From assembly GCA_019242475.1 (NCBI GenBank), contig JAFAVK010000071.1, positions 1-52,249 on the forward strand: a stretch of 52,249 nt of DNA. Direction: 5' to 3'. Both the position numbers and the translations under genes were made by a program. Below are positions 1 through 8,683 of the stretch, piece by piece (position 1 is the stretch's first letter; every line of letters begins with the position of its first letter). This DNA is from Acidobacteriota bacterium. Its GTDB lineage: Bacteria > Acidobacteriota > Blastocatellia > Pyrinomonadales > Pyrinomonadaceae. Below the pieces are notes generated by a model. The model was given only the letters and a program-made list of their open reading frames with translations, was not told the origin of the DNA and did not search any database.

Positions 1-183
1 GGGATCACGGCCGACCGGATCGTGACGGTTGACGGCGGGTACCGGGAGGAGCTGACGGTGGAGCTGTGGGTGGTGCCCTCGGGCGCGACGCCGCCGGCCG
101 CCAGCCCGACCGTTGACCCGTCGGAGGTCAAGCCGGCGCGGGCGCCGCGCCGCCGCGGCCGCGACGACGACGAAGAGGAGTAG
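1..183 (+). CDS. C-terminal fragment of an unknown protein
   Basis: The first 60 codons are open from the window edge to a TAG at 181-183. The visible part starts ITADRIVTVDGG, has a beta-rich segment ending VELWVVPSG, then a Pro/Ala-rich linker and a highly charged tail (RRRGRDDDEEE). The 5' part lies outside the window, so no family can be named. The tail looks disordered. Two hairpins follow immediately, so this is probably the last gene of its transcript. Confidence 0.6.
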   Translation, partial: GITADRIVTVDGGYREELTVELWVVPSGATPPAASPTVDPSEVKPARAPRRRGRDDDEEE

Positions 184-199
184 TCCTTTAACCTTAAAC

Positions 200-275
200 C
201 CGCGGGGCTCACACCTGAGCCCCGCGGCCGACAGAGAGAGCGGGCGGCGCTTCTTAAATAGAAGCGCCGCCCGCT
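200..275 (+). terminator. Two tandem hairpins after the first gene
   Basis: Hairpin one pairs 200-210 with 217-227 (11 bp, 6-nt loop). Hairpin two pairs 239-253 with 261-275 (15 bp, 7-nt AT-rich loop). No clean U-tract follows, so termination is inferred from stem strength and position between a stop codon and the next promoter. Confidence 0.55.
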
Positions 276-383
276 TCGCTTATCGGCGCCGCGCCGTTCA
301 GAGCGGGCCGGGCTTCACAATTCGTACAACGGCCAAAATTGCCCGGGCATCCTACATTTCCGGGCGCGGGCGGCGGGTGGGCT

Positions 384-411
384 TTGCAAAGTCGCAGTCG
401 ATAAGGATAAT
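384..411 (+). promoter_or_regulatory. Sigma70-type promoter for the beta-propeller gene
   Basis: TTGCAA (384-389), 16-bp spacer, GATAAT (406-411). It lies about 65 bp upstream of the ATG at 479, in a locally AT-richer stretch after the terminator hairpins. Confidence 0.45.
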
Positions 412-478
412 AGCCGCGCGGTTCCCAGCAGGCCCCCCGCCGCGCAGCTCGTAGAATTTGAAGACCGTGGTGTTAAAA

Positions 479-2905
479 ATGAAGAATCGCTTGTTCCGTA
501 AGTTCACCCCCGCGCTCGTCCTCCTGTCCCTCCTTATCTCTTCGTTCGGCGCCGCGGCCACTTCGGCGCGCGCCTCGGACAACGACGCCGACTCTTCCGC
601 CGAGAGGTATCTGAGCTGGGAGGCGACCGGCCCCCTGGGCGGCGACGTGCGCTCGCTCGTCATCGACCCGAAGGACGCGCGCCGCCTCTACTTCGGCACC
701 ATCGACGGGCAGATTTACACCTCCGCCGACGGCGGCGAGAACTGGTCGCGCCTCTCGGGCTTCAACCACCCCGGCCTCCTCATCGACAACATCATCGTTG
801 ACCCGCGCGACTCGAACGTCATCTACGCGGCCGCGCACAGGCACAAGGAGTCGGGCGGCTTCTTCAAGACGACCGACGGCGGCCGCACCTGGCGCGAGGC
901 GGAGCAGTTGAAGGGCGACGGCATCCACTCGCTCACGCAGTCTTCCAAGAACCCGGACATCCTGCTCGCGGGGACGAACAAGGGCGTCTGGCGCTCTACG
1001 GACGCGGGCGAGCACTGGCAGCAGTTCGACACCTCGGCCACGCCGGGCCTCATCAACGTCGAGTCGCTGGCCGTTGACCCGCGCGACACGAACGTGATCT
1101 ACGCCGGCACCTGGTATTTGCCCTACAAGTCCACGGACGGCGGGCAGTCCTGGAGCATCACGAAGACGGGCATCATCGACGACTCGGACATCTTCGCCAT
1201 CGAGATCGACGACCGGAACCCGAACCACGTCATCGCCTCCGCGTGCAGCGGCATCTACGAGACGCGCGACGCGGGCGGCAGTTGGCGCAAGGTCAACGGC
1301 ATCCCCTCGCAGTCGCGCCGCACGCGCGCCATCATCCAGAACCCCGGTCGGCCCGACACCATCTACGCCGGCACGACCGAGGGCTTCTGGATGAGCACCA
1401 ACGGCGGGGCCGACTGGAAGGTGACGACCAGCCGCCAAATCTTCGAGGTCAACGCCATCGCCGTCCACCCCTCGAACCCGGACGTGGTCTACATCGGGAC
1501 GAATAACTACGGCGTGATGGTCTCGCGCGACGGCGGGCGCAACTTCGTGCCGTCGAACGGCGGCTACTCGGGGCGCCGCGCCTACGCCGTCGTGCCCGAC
1601 CGCGAGAAGCCCGGGCGCGTCTACGCGACGACCATCAACACGGCGACGGGCGGCGGCTACTTCTACGTCTCGAACGACGCGGGCGAGACGTGGCAGCTCT
1701 CGTCGCGCAGTATGCCGGCGCGCCTCATCGCCTACACGATTCTCCAAGACCCGCGCGACGGGAACGTCATCTACCTCGGCACCAACTACGGCCTCTACCG
1801 CTCGTCCGACCGCGGCGCCTCCTGGGCTCCGCTCGGCGCGCCGAAGCCGAGGGCGCCGGTGAGGAAGGGGAGGAGGGCGGCGGCCGGGTCGAGGAGTTCG
1901 GCCGCTTCGAGCAGCGCGGCGTCGCGCGACGGCGCCGCGGTGGCCGCGCCGACGGTCGCCCCGCGGCCGACGCCCAACGACAGCGTGAAGCGCGCGCAGG
2001 AGGCGCTCAACCTCGCGGGCTACGACGTGGGCAGGCCCGACGGCGTGGCCGGGACGCGCACCGTGGCCGCGCTCAGGAAGTACCAGGCCGACAAGGGCAT
2101 CCCCGTCACGGGGCAGTTCGACGCGGGGACGCTCGGCGCGCTCGGGCTCGCGGGCGGGATGCAGTCGGCGGGGGCGGCCGCGGCCGCGGTGCAGACCGCG
2201 CCGGTCTTCCTCACCGACACCATCAACTCGCTCTCCTACACGGGCGACGAGCGCGACGGGCACGCCGGCATCCTCGCGGCGACGAACGCGGGCCTCTTCC
2301 GCACCTACGACGTGGAGAAGGGCTGGGAGGTCGTCCCGTACGGCCCGAACCTTGACGTGCGCACGCTCTGCGTCTCGGCGAGCACGCAGGAGCCCGAGAC
2401 CATCTTCGTCGGCACGTCGAACTCGGGGGTGCTCGTCTCGCACGACGACGGCAAGACGTGGGAGCAGACGCGCGGCGTCCCGACGGAAGGCCCGATCAAC
2501 GTCATCGAGCGCGACCCGAAGCGACCCGAGAACATCTACGTCGGCACGACGCAGTCGCTCTACGTCTCGCACGACGGCGGGCAGCACTGGCAGCGCCGCG
2601 GCGGCAACCTGCCGCTGGGGAGCTTCACCAGCATTCTCATCAACCCCGAGAACCCCGACGAGGTCTTCGTCGGCAACGCCTACGAGCGCGGCGGGAAGGT
2701 CTTCAACGCGGTCGAGGGCGGCGGCGTCTTCCGCTCGGCCGACAAGGGGATGACGTGGCAGCGGCTCGACCCGCAGCTCCCGAGCCGGCGCGTCTGGTCG
2801 CTCGCCTTCGACCCGCAGGACAAGACGCGCATCTTCGTCGGCACGCACTCGGCCGGCGTCTACGTCGCGCGGCGCGGCGCCGACGCGGCGGCGACGAGCA
2901 AGTAA
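479..2905 (+). CDS. Secreted VPS10/BNR-repeat beta-propeller protein with internal peptidoglycan-binding domain
   Basis: The protein has 808 aa from the ATG at 479; a TTG at 458 in the same frame would add seven residues. A signal peptide (MKNRLFRK then a hydrophobic core to ARA) predicts export. Many sialidase/VPS10-like repeats follow, marked by recurrent S-x-D-G-G-x-x-W and DPxxxNxIYxGT motifs. A first propeller spans about residues 50-450. Then come an Ala/Ser/Pro linker (about 455-498), a PG_binding_1-like domain (about 500-558, with VKRAQEALNLAGY and RTVAALRKYQ), and a second block of repeats to the end. PG_binding_1 domains bind peptidoglycan, so the protein may be anchored at the wall in the periplasm. 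Its ligand is unknown. It is monocistronic, with its own promoter and a heptamer hairpin behind it. Confidence 0.85.
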   Translation: MKNRLFRKFTPALVLLSLLISSFGAAATSARASDNDADSSAERYLSWEATGPLGGDVRSLVIDPKDARRLYFGTIDGQIYTSADGGENWSRLSGFNHPGLLIDNIIVDPRDSNVIYAAAHRHKESGGFFKTTDGGRTWREAEQLKGDGIHSLTQSSKNPDILLAGTNKGVWRSTDAGEHWQQFDTSATPGLINVESLAVDPRDTNVIYAGTWYLPYKSTDGGQSWSITKTGIIDDSDIFAIEIDDRNPNHVIASACSGIYETRDAGGSWRKVNGIPSQSRRTRAIIQNPGRPDTIYAGTTEGFWMSTNGGADWKVTTSRQIFEVNAIAVHPSNPDVVYIGTNNYGVMVSRDGGRNFVPSNGGYSGRRAYAVVPDREKPGRVYATTINTATGGGYFYVSNDAGETWQLSSRSMPARLIAYTILQDPRDGNVIYLGTNYGLYRSSDRGASWAPLGAPKPRAPVRKGRRAAAGSRSSAASSSAASRDGAAVAAPTVAPRPTPNDSVKRAQEALNLAGYDVGRPDGVAGTRTVAALRKYQADKGIPVTGQFDAGTLGALGLAGGMQSAGAAAAAVQTAPVFLTDTINSLSYTGDERDGHAGILAATNAGLFRTYDVEKGWEVVPYGPNLDVRTLCVSASTQEPETIFVGTSNSGVLVSHDDGKTWEQTRGVPTEGPINVIERDPKRPENIYVGTTQSLYVSHDGGQHWQRRGGNLPLGSFTSILINPENPDEVFVGNAYERGGKVFNAVEGGGVFRSADKGMTWQRLDPQLPSRRVWSLAFDPQDKTRIFVGTHSAGVYVARRGADAAATSK

Positions 2906-2908
2906 AGA

Positions 2909-3007
2909 GAAGGCAAAAGGCAAAAGGCGAAAGGCAAAAATTGTTGACGAGGGTCGCCGCCCTTCCTCACTTTTGCCTTTCGCCTTTTGCCTTTTGCCTT
3001 TTGCCTT
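2909..3007. repeat. Heptamer inverted repeat 1 (GGCAAAA type)
   Basis: The left arm (2909-2940) is tandem GGCAAAA-type 7-bp words. The right arm (2971-3007) is the inverted complement (TTTTGCC words). They are separated by a 30-nt unrelated GC-rich loop. The left arm starts 4 nt after the stop codon of the upstream gene, and the rpsA promoter starts 11 bp after the right arm. As RNA it would form a long imperfect stem and could act as a terminator. Confidence 0.85.
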
Positions 3008-3017
3008 GCTTTCCGCC

Positions 3018-3047
3018 TTGACACGGCGTCGCCCGCGTGTGTAAATT
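3018..3047 (+). promoter_or_regulatory. rpsA promoter
   Basis: Perfect TTGACA (3018-3023), 18-bp spacer, TAAATT (3042-3047). Transcription would start near 3054 and give a leader of about 280 nt before rpsA. Confidence 0.65.
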
Positions 3048-3335
3048 GCTCCCCTACCTGGCAGAATAGCGAGGTGATTTGGCGGAACACGCGGGTGTTC
3101 CACGGGCGTGTGGAAAATTGAAACTTCGGTAACTTCTTTTTTTTTCAACTGCTCGCAACTCCCGCCTCAATCCTCCGGTTTCGTCAAATCGCCCCAAGCT
3201 ACTCTCGACAGATCAAAGGCGCTCCGCCGCGGGTGACACCACACACGTCGCGCGCCAAGTTCTGTCGCCGGGCAGGCGCGGGAGTGAGCCCGACGTTCGC
3301 GCCAGAATAATCCAGCAGGAGTCCGACAGGAGTTC
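3048..3335 (+). promoter_or_regulatory. Long 5' leader of rpsA
   Basis: About 280 nt without a convincing gene. It holds a 7-bp hairpin with a GCGG loop (3084-3101), a T-run at 3136-3145 and a strong Shine-Dalgarno (CAGGAG at 3327-3332) before the ATG. S1 is translationally autoregulated through its leader in E. coli. Similar control here is only inferred from leader length. Confidence 0.35.
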
Positions 3336-5327
3336 ATGTCAACCGAAAACGAAACGCCCACCAACGGCGAGAACACCACCGAACAGAGCGCGCCCGGCGG
3401 CGCCTCCTCGAACGAGGCCGGTGAGACGGCCGCGGCCGCCAGCGCCGCGGTCGCCACCGCTTCTGCGGAACAGTCGGCGACGACCGCAAGCCCCGCGGCC
3501 GCCGAGCCCTCGGGCGAGCAGCCCGCGGCCGCGACGCCCGCCGAGGGCGCCCCGGCGCCCGCGCAGGCCCCGCAGTCGCAGGCGGCGAGCACGGACGCAG
3601 CCGCCGACGAGGACGACGAGGAGCCGCGCGGCGGCGGCTTCGACTTCGGCGCGCTGCTCGACCAGTACGAGCAGGAGCAGGCGCAGTACCAGGAGGGCTC
3701 CGTCGTCAAGGGCACCGTGGTCGGCGTCACCGAGCGCTCGGTCGTCATCGACTTCGGCTTCAAGTCCGAAGGCGCCGTCCCCATCGAGGAGTTCCAGGAG
3801 GCGGGCGAGCTGACGGTCAAGCGCGGCGACGAGGTCGAGGTGCTCATCAAGAGCATGGAGTCCTCCGAGGGCGTGCCGATTCTTTCGCGCGCCGACGCCG
3901 TGCGCATGCGCGCGTGGGACGTGCTGGAGGAGGCTTACCGCGCGGGCACGCCCGTCAAGGGTAAGATCGCCGAGCGCGTCAAGGGCGGACTGCGCGTTGA
4001 CGTGGACGGCGTCGCCGCCTTCCTGCCGGGCTCGCAGGTGGACGTGCGTCCCATCCGCAACCTCGAATCCTTGCGCGGCCAGGAGATCGAGGCCAAGGTC
4101 ATCAAGCTCAACCGCAAGCGCTCGAACGTCGTGCTCTCGCGCAAGGCGATTCTCGAACAGGAGAACGAGGGCAAGAAGGGCGAGACGCTCAACGCGCTCG
4201 AAGAGGGCATCATCGTCGAGGGCCAGATCAAGAACCTGACCGACTACGGCGCCTTCGTCGATCTGGGCGGCATCGACGGCCTGCTCCACGTCACCGACAT
4301 GTCCTGGGGCCGCCTGCTCAACCCCGGCGAGATGTTCCGGGTCGGCGAGACCGTGCAGGTCAAGGTCTTGAAGTTCGACAAGGAGCGCGAGCGCGTCAGC
4401 CTCGGCTTCAAGCAGCTTCTGCCCGACCCCTGGGAGTCGGTCGCCGAGCGCTTCCCCACGGGGCAGCGGATGAACGGCAAGATCGCTTCGGTCACGGACT
4501 ACGGCGCCTTCATCGAGCTTGAGCCGGGCGTCGAGGGGCTCGTCCACGTCTCCGAGATGACCTGGTCGAAGCGGATGAAGCACCCGTCGAAGCTGGTCAA
4601 CGTCGGCGACACGGTTGACGTCGAAGTCTTAGGGGTTGACCCGAAGAACCGGCGCATCAGCCTCGGCATGAAGCAGACGCAGCCGAACCCCTGGGAGACC
4701 CTGCCCGAGCGCTTCCACATCGGCGACCGCGTGCGCGGCCGGGTGCGGAACCTGACCGACTTCGGCGCCTTCGTCGAGGTTGAGGACGGCGTGGACGGCC
4801 TCGTCCACGTCTCGGACATCTCCTGGAACAAGCGCATCAAGCACCCGGGCGAAGTCCTCAAGAAGGGGCAGGAGATCGAGGCGGTCATCACCAACATCGA
4901 CATCGACAACCGCCGCCTCTCGCTCTCGATCAAGGACACCGAGCCGAGCGCCTGGGAGAAGTTCGTCAACGAGCACCGGCCGGGCGACATCGTCCGCGGC
5001 AAGGTGACGCGCTTCGCCAACTTCGGCGCCTTCGTCGAGCTGGCCGAGGGGCTGGAGGGCCTGTGCCACGTCTCCGAGCTTTCGGACGAGCGCGTCGAGC
5101 GCCCCGAGGACGCCGCGCAGATCGGGCAGGAACTGGACTTCCGCATCCTGCGCATCGAGCCGGAGTCGAAGAAGATCGGGCTCTCGCACCGCGCGGCCAA
5201 GCACGACGAGCCCGTGGTGGACGTGAAGAGCTACACGACCGAGGCCGGCGGCGGCATGGCTTCTTTGGGCGAGCTGGCCGACTTCTTCAACAAGCGCGGC
5301 GGCGGCTCCGAGGAAGAGAACCGCTAG
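3336..5327 (+). CDS. rpsA: 30S ribosomal protein S1
   Basis: The protein has 663 aa with six S1 RNA-binding domains starting near residues 119, 208, 292, 379, 464 and 549. The last four are clear copies with YGAFV/FGAFV and GLVHVSE/D motifs and SLGxKQ ends. S1 docks mRNA on the small ribosomal subunit, so the gene should be essential. The first about 118 residues are an Ala/Pro/Glu-rich low-complexity extension absent from the E. coli protein (557 aa). A strong Shine-Dalgarno supports the ATG at 3336. The gene has its own promoter and a near-perfect terminator, so it is monocistronic. Confidence 0.97.
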   Translation: MSTENETPTNGENTTEQSAPGGASSNEAGETAAAASAAVATASAEQSATTASPAAAEPSGEQPAAATPAEGAPAPAQAPQSQAASTDAAADEDDEEPRGGGFDFGALLDQYEQEQAQYQEGSVVKGTVVGVTERSVVIDFGFKSEGAVPIEEFQEAGELTVKRGDEVEVLIKSMESSEGVPILSRADAVRMRAWDVLEEAYRAGTPVKGKIAERVKGGLRVDVDGVAAFLPGSQVDVRPIRNLESLRGQEIEAKVIKLNRKRSNVVLSRKAILEQENEGKKGETLNALEEGIIVEGQIKNLTDYGAFVDLGGIDGLLHVTDMSWGRLLNPGEMFRVGETVQVKVLKFDKERERVSLGFKQLLPDPWESVAERFPTGQRMNGKIASVTDYGAFIELEPGVEGLVHVSEMTWSKRMKHPSKLVNVGDTVDVEVLGVDPKNRRISLGMKQTQPNPWETLPERFHIGDRVRGRVRNLTDFGAFVEVEDGVDGLVHVSDISWNKRIKHPGEVLKKGQEIEAVITNIDIDNRRLSLSIKDTEPSAWEKFVNEHRPGDIVRGKVTRFANFGAFVELAEGLEGLCHVSELSDERVERPEDAAQIGQELDFRILRIEPESKKIGLSHRAAKHDEPVVDVKSYTTEAGGGMASLGELADFFNKRGGGSEEENR

Positions 5328-5348
5328 TCACAAAGCGTACAAAGATGA

Positions 5349-5393
5349 AGAGCCCCGCGCTTGAGTTATAGCTCAAGCGCGGGGCTCTCTCTT
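5349..5393 (+). terminator. rpsA terminator
   Basis: Perfect 17-bp stem (5349-5365 with 5372-5388) with a 6-nt loop, followed by CTCTT. It lies 22 nt after the rpsA stop. Confidence 0.85.
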
Positions 5394-5469
5394 GATGCGG
5401 GCGCCCTCAGAGGCTGTTAAATAAGTCCGACTGAGCCGGCTAACTTGTTGGCTCCGCGACGTTTTCCCC

Positions 5470-5499
5470 TTGTCAGGCGTTCCCCGTATCTGCTAAGTT
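5470..5499 (+). promoter_or_regulatory. Promoter of the HU-family gene
   Basis: TTGTCA (5470-5475), 18-bp spacer, TAAGTT (5494-5499), in the 260-bp gap between the rpsA terminator and the HU-family start. The rest of the gap shows nothing else recognisable. Confidence 0.45.
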
Positions 5500-5587
5500 A
5501 CAGTCCGGTTCTTGCACCCCAAACTCAATCCCCCTGCCCTTGTTTTGCGGCGGCAGCTTTCACCGAGAGGCCGGAGAGGTGGAAACC

Positions 5588-6004
5588 ATGACGAAAGCAG
5601 AGCTGGTTGAAGACGTGGCCCGCGCGGCCGAGCTGACCAAGAAGGATGCCGAGCGGCTCGTCGAGATCGTCTTCGAGAGCATCATCGACACGCTCAATCA
5701 GGGCGAGAAGATCGAGCTGCGCGGCTTCGGCTCCTTCCGCGTGCGCGAGCGCGGCGCCCGCCGCGGCCGCAACCCCAAGACCGGCGACCCCGTGGACATC
5801 CCCGCCAAGCGCGTCCCCTACTTCAAGCCCGGCAAGGAACTCAAAGAACTCATCAACGAGGACGAGAACGGCGCGGGCTCATCCGACGGGGGGGAGGGGT
5901 TGACTCCGCCGGCGCCCGAAGGCGGCGCGGAGCCCGCCGCAGTCGAGTCTTCGGCGTCCGAGGGCGGCGAGGCGGGCGGCGAGCAGACGCCGCCGCTGAT
6001 GTGA
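5588..6004 (+). CDS. HU/IHF-family nucleoid DNA-binding protein with acidic tail
   Basis: The protein has 138 aa. Residues 1-92 are a complete HU/IHF fold: MTKAELVEDVA at the start, the GFGSF turn, the arm with R-x-NPKTGD and the YFKPGKELK end. It would bind and bend DNA as a dimer. The ATG at 5588 is chosen over the frame's earlier start (5540) because the family begins MTKAEL and a GGAGAGGTGG ribosome site precedes it. The last about 45 residues are an extra Glu/Gly/Pro/Ala tail not found in the roughly 90-aa classic proteins. The HIT gene follows after 43 bp, probably in the same transcript. HU and IHF subunits cannot be told apart here. Confidence 0.93.
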   Translation: MTKAELVEDVARAAELTKKDAERLVEIVFESIIDTLNQGEKIELRGFGSFRVRERGARRGRNPKTGDPVDIPAKRVPYFKPGKELKELINEDENGAGSSDGGEGLTPPAPEGGAEPAAVESSASEGGEAGGEQTPPLM

Positions 6005-6047
6005 GCGGCGGGCGCGGGGAAAGGTCAGACGGCAAGGGGGCGACGGC

Positions 6048-6539
6048 TTGGACAGGCTCTACACACCCTGGCGCTTCGACTACATCAAGGGGGCGAGCGG
6101 CGAGAAGACCGGCTTCGGCGACTCCTGCGTCTTCTGCGCGCTGCCCGCGCGCGGCGACGACGAGGCGGCCTTCATCCTCCACCGCGCGCGCCTGAACTTC
6201 GTCATCCTCAACATCTACCCATACACCAGCGGCCACCTCATGATCGTCCCCTTCGAGCACACGGCCGACTTCAACGGCCTGGCTAAAGAGACCTCCGACG
6301 AGCTGATGGACTTGGCTAAACGCGCCCAGGGAATTCTCGACGAGGCATACCACCCGCACGGCTTCAACCTCGGCATGAATCTGGGTCGGGCCGCGGGCGC
6401 GGGCGTCTCCGACCACCTGCACCTCCACATCCTCCCGCGCTGGTCGGGCGACGCCAACTTCATGACGACGGTCGGCGAGACCCGCGTCATCCCCGAAGAC
6501 CTCCGCGCCACCTACGACAAACTCCGCGGCCGCTTCTAG
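6048..6539 (+). CDS. HIT-family (Ap4A phosphorylase/hydrolase-like) protein
   Basis: The protein has 163 aa. It contains the histidine-triad signature HLHLHILPRW near residue 124 and a CVFC cysteine pair near residue 25, as in HIT proteins that bind zinc and act on AppppA or nucleotide-phosphoramidate substrates. The substrate is not known from sequence. The start is TTG at 6048, preceded by an AAGGGGG ribosome site. The stop codon overlaps the stop of the convergent amidohydrolase gene within one CTAG tetranucleotide. Confidence 0.9.
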   Translation: MDRLYTPWRFDYIKGASGEKTGFGDSCVFCALPARGDDEAAFILHRARLNFVILNIYPYTSGHLMIVPFEHTADFNGLAKETSDELMDLAKRAQGILDEAYHPHGFNLGMNLGRAAGAGVSDHLHLHILPRWSGDANFMTTVGETRVIPEDLRATYDKLRGRF

Positions 6540-7819
6540 TCTTTTAAAGGGCCGTCGCTTCTCAAGACCTTTCCGCCCTTCATCACGAAGACGACGTGTT
6601 CGACGGCGTTGATGTCTTTCGTCGGGTCGCCGGGGACGGCGACGAGGTCGGCGAAGGCGCCGGGCTTTATCTCGCCGACCTTTCCTTCGAGGCCGAGCAG
6701 GGCGGCCGCGTCAACGGTCGCGGCGCGGAGGGCTTCGGCGGGCGTGAGGCCGGCCTTGACGAGCCAGATGATCTCGCGCGGGTTGTGGCCGTGCAGTCCG
6801 GCGACGGCGTCCGAGCCGGAGACGATGAGGACGCCGCCCTTCTTCGCGCGCGCGGCGTTGGCGAGGTTGTTGGCTTGCAGCTTCTCGAAGAAAGACCAGG
6901 TGAAGGGGTCGAAGGCGACGAAGCGCTCGCGGTGTTCGAGGTAGTGCGTCGGCAGGTAGAGCGTCGGGACGAGCGCGACGTGACGCTTGGCGAGTTCGCG
7001 CACGGCCTCGTCGTCGAGGAAGGAGCCGTGCTCGACTGAGGTGCAGCCGCCCCGCACGGCGGCCTTCACGGCGGCCGCCTCGTGCGCGTGGACGGCCACG
7101 CGCAGCCCGGCCCGCGCAGCCTCCTCGACCGCCGCGTTTATCTCCTGCGTGTTGAAGAGGGGCGCGCCCGTCTCGTCCACGCCCTCGAAAATCTTAATCA
7201 CGTCCACGCCCTCCGCGATTCTCGCGCGGACGAACTCGCGGACGCGTCGGACGCGCTCGCCGCGGTCTTCGCCGGCGCCGCGCATCGCGGCCGCGGTGAG
7301 CGGCTCGCCGGAGACGACGAGGCGCGGGCCTTCCGTCTCGCCGCGGGTGATCTGGTCGCGCAGGCGCGTGACGACGCCCGAGTCGCCACCGAGGTCGCGC
7401 GCGGTCGTGATGCCGGCCAGCAGCGTCGCGCGCGCGTTCTCCTTGGCGAACCCCAGCGCCTCTTCCGGCCCGGAGTCCCAGGAGATGCCGAAGCGCCCGG
7501 TGCGGTCGAAGTGGTAGGTGATGTGCGTGTGCGCGTCGATGAGGCCGGGCATGAGCGTCACGTCGCCGAGGTCGATGACCTTCGCGCCCGGAGGGGCAGG
7601 GACGTTCGGGCCGAACGCCGTGACGCGGTCTCCCTCGACGACGACCGAGGCGCCTTCGATGACCCGCCCGGCGCGCGCGTCGAGCACCCGTGCGGCGCGG
7701 ATGACGAGGCGCGTGTTGGCCGTCGCCGCGGGGCTGTTGTTCTGCGTCCGCGCGCAGTTAGGCAGAGAGAGTGTGACGACGAGCGAGAGAAGGAGATTGA
7801 AGAAACGCCCGGCCCGCAT
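6536..7819 (-). CDS. Amidohydrolase-family lipoprotein (imidazolonepropionase/prolidase-like)
   Basis: The protein has 427 aa. The N-terminus has a signal peptide ending in a lipobox-like LPNC, so a lipoprotein is likely. The amidohydrolase fold follows: strand DGDVTLMPGLID-type motif, metal-ligand HTH (about residue 98), further His at the VHAHE and EHGS motifs, and the catalytic Asp in SGSDAV near residue 345. This matches the metal-dependent hydrolase group that includes Xaa-Pro/Xaa-Arg dipeptidases. The substrate is unknown. It is the last gene of a four-gene minus-strand run and shares a CTAG stop overlap with the HIT gene. Confidence 0.88.
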   Translation of the reverse strand: MRAGRFFNLLLSLVVTLSLPNCARTQNNSPAATANTRLVIRAARVLDARAGRVIEGASVVVEGDRVTAFGPNVPAPPGAKVIDLGDVTLMPGLIDAHTHITYHFDRTGRFGISWDSGPEEALGFAKENARATLLAGITTARDLGGDSGVVTRLRDQITRGETEGPRLVVSGEPLTAAAMRGAGEDRGERVRRVREFVRARIAEGVDVIKIFEGVDETGAPLFNTQEINAAVEEAARAGLRVAVHAHEAAAVKAAVRGGCTSVEHGSFLDDEAVRELAKRHVALVPTLYLPTHYLEHRERFVAFDPFTWSFFEKLQANNLANAARAKKGGVLIVSGSDAVAGLHGHNPREIIWLVKAGLTPAEALRAATVDAAALLGLEGKVGEIKPGAFADLVAVPGDPTKDINAVEHVVFVMKGGKVLRSDGPLKD

Positions 7820-7891
7820 GAAAAAGAGAAACCCCCTTGCTCGATGGTTTGAATGGGCGACCGTGACGGCACGAGTGCGCTGCCGTCAACC

Positions 7892-8626
7892 CTAGTGCCG
7901 ACTGTCGGGGGGCCATTGGATAACCTTGGGCTCGGCCGTCACCGCAGAGGGTCGGCCGATTTTGACGGCCGGGGGCGGCGGCGGGTCTTCAGGCGGCGGG
8001 AGGCGGCGGTGCATGTCGCGGAGCGCCTCGATCTGGACGGCGGTCAGCTCGACCCGGTCGGGGCCGAGTTGGACTATCACCTGCCTGGCGCTGACGATCT
8101 CGATGAAGACCTCGTAGGGCAGTTCGACGCCGACGCCCTCGACGACGGGGCTGCTGCTCCCGGGAACCGCGCCACCGCCGTACCAGAGGTGTGTGCTCTC
8201 GTTAACCTCGTCAACGCCGTCGGCCGTGATGGACAGCGGGGTCGTGTTAGACAAAGTCTTCACGTCCGAGTAGGAGACGAAGCGCAGGAGGACGGAGTCC
8301 GGCTCCTTCGGCCTGCTGGCCTTCGTCGTGAAGGTGGGCGAGAGGTACAGCCGGTGGCCGGGCTTCGACACCAGCAACAGGTCATTCTCAAGGTAAACGT
8401 CGAGTTGGTCGAACTCCTTCATGACCTTGGTCGTGGCCTTCGTCGGCGCGGAGGGGGGCGCGAGGGGCGCGAAGGGCTGCGTCTGCTTTGAAGCGGTACG
8501 CGCCTCCGCCGCGCGCGCGAAGAGGCGCGGCCGCGTGGGCGCGGCGGGCGGCGTCAAAAGGCTGATGAAGTAGAGGCCGTTGACGATCAGCGCCAAACGC
8601 ACCTTCGGACTCGAAAGCCAGTGCAT
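7892..8626 (-). CDS. Secreted or membrane-anchored protein of unknown function
   Basis: The protein has 244 aa from the ATG at 8626, chosen because it starts a clean signal/anchor segment (KVRLALIVNGLYFISLLT) and has a GGGGGC ribosome site; a TTG at 8680 in frame adds 18 residues. After the anchor come a Pro/Ala/Thr linker, a beta-rich domain (about 70-200) and a Pro-rich C-terminus with a PPPEDPPPPP stretch. No family is recognised. It lies 57 bp behind the PgpH-type gene in the same operon. Confidence 0.7.
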   Translation of the reverse strand: MHWLSSPKVRLALIVNGLYFISLLTPPAAPTRPRLFARAAEARTASKQTQPFAPLAPPSAPTKATTKVMKEFDQLDVYLENDLLLVSKPGHRLYLSPTFTTKASRPKEPDSVLLRFVSYSDVKTLSNTTPLSITADGVDEVNESTHLWYGGGAVPGSSSPVVEGVGVELPYEVFIEIVSARQVIVQLGPDRVELTAVQIEALRDMHRRLPPPEDPPPPPAVKIGRPSAVTAEPKVIQWPPDSRH

Positions 8627-8683
8627 CGGTTTAAGCCCCCGGGTGCCGCCAGCATAAACGCACCCGCGCCCGCGACACAACCC

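Noticed and set aside
473..3148. Very long open frame on the minus strand opposite the beta-propeller gene, and similar long frames opposite other genes (e.g. 15289-17805, 25556-28201)
   Set aside because: They are Arg/Ala/Asp/Val-rich mirror frames caused by high GC at third positions, lack ribosome sites and lie fully antisense to genes with clear families.
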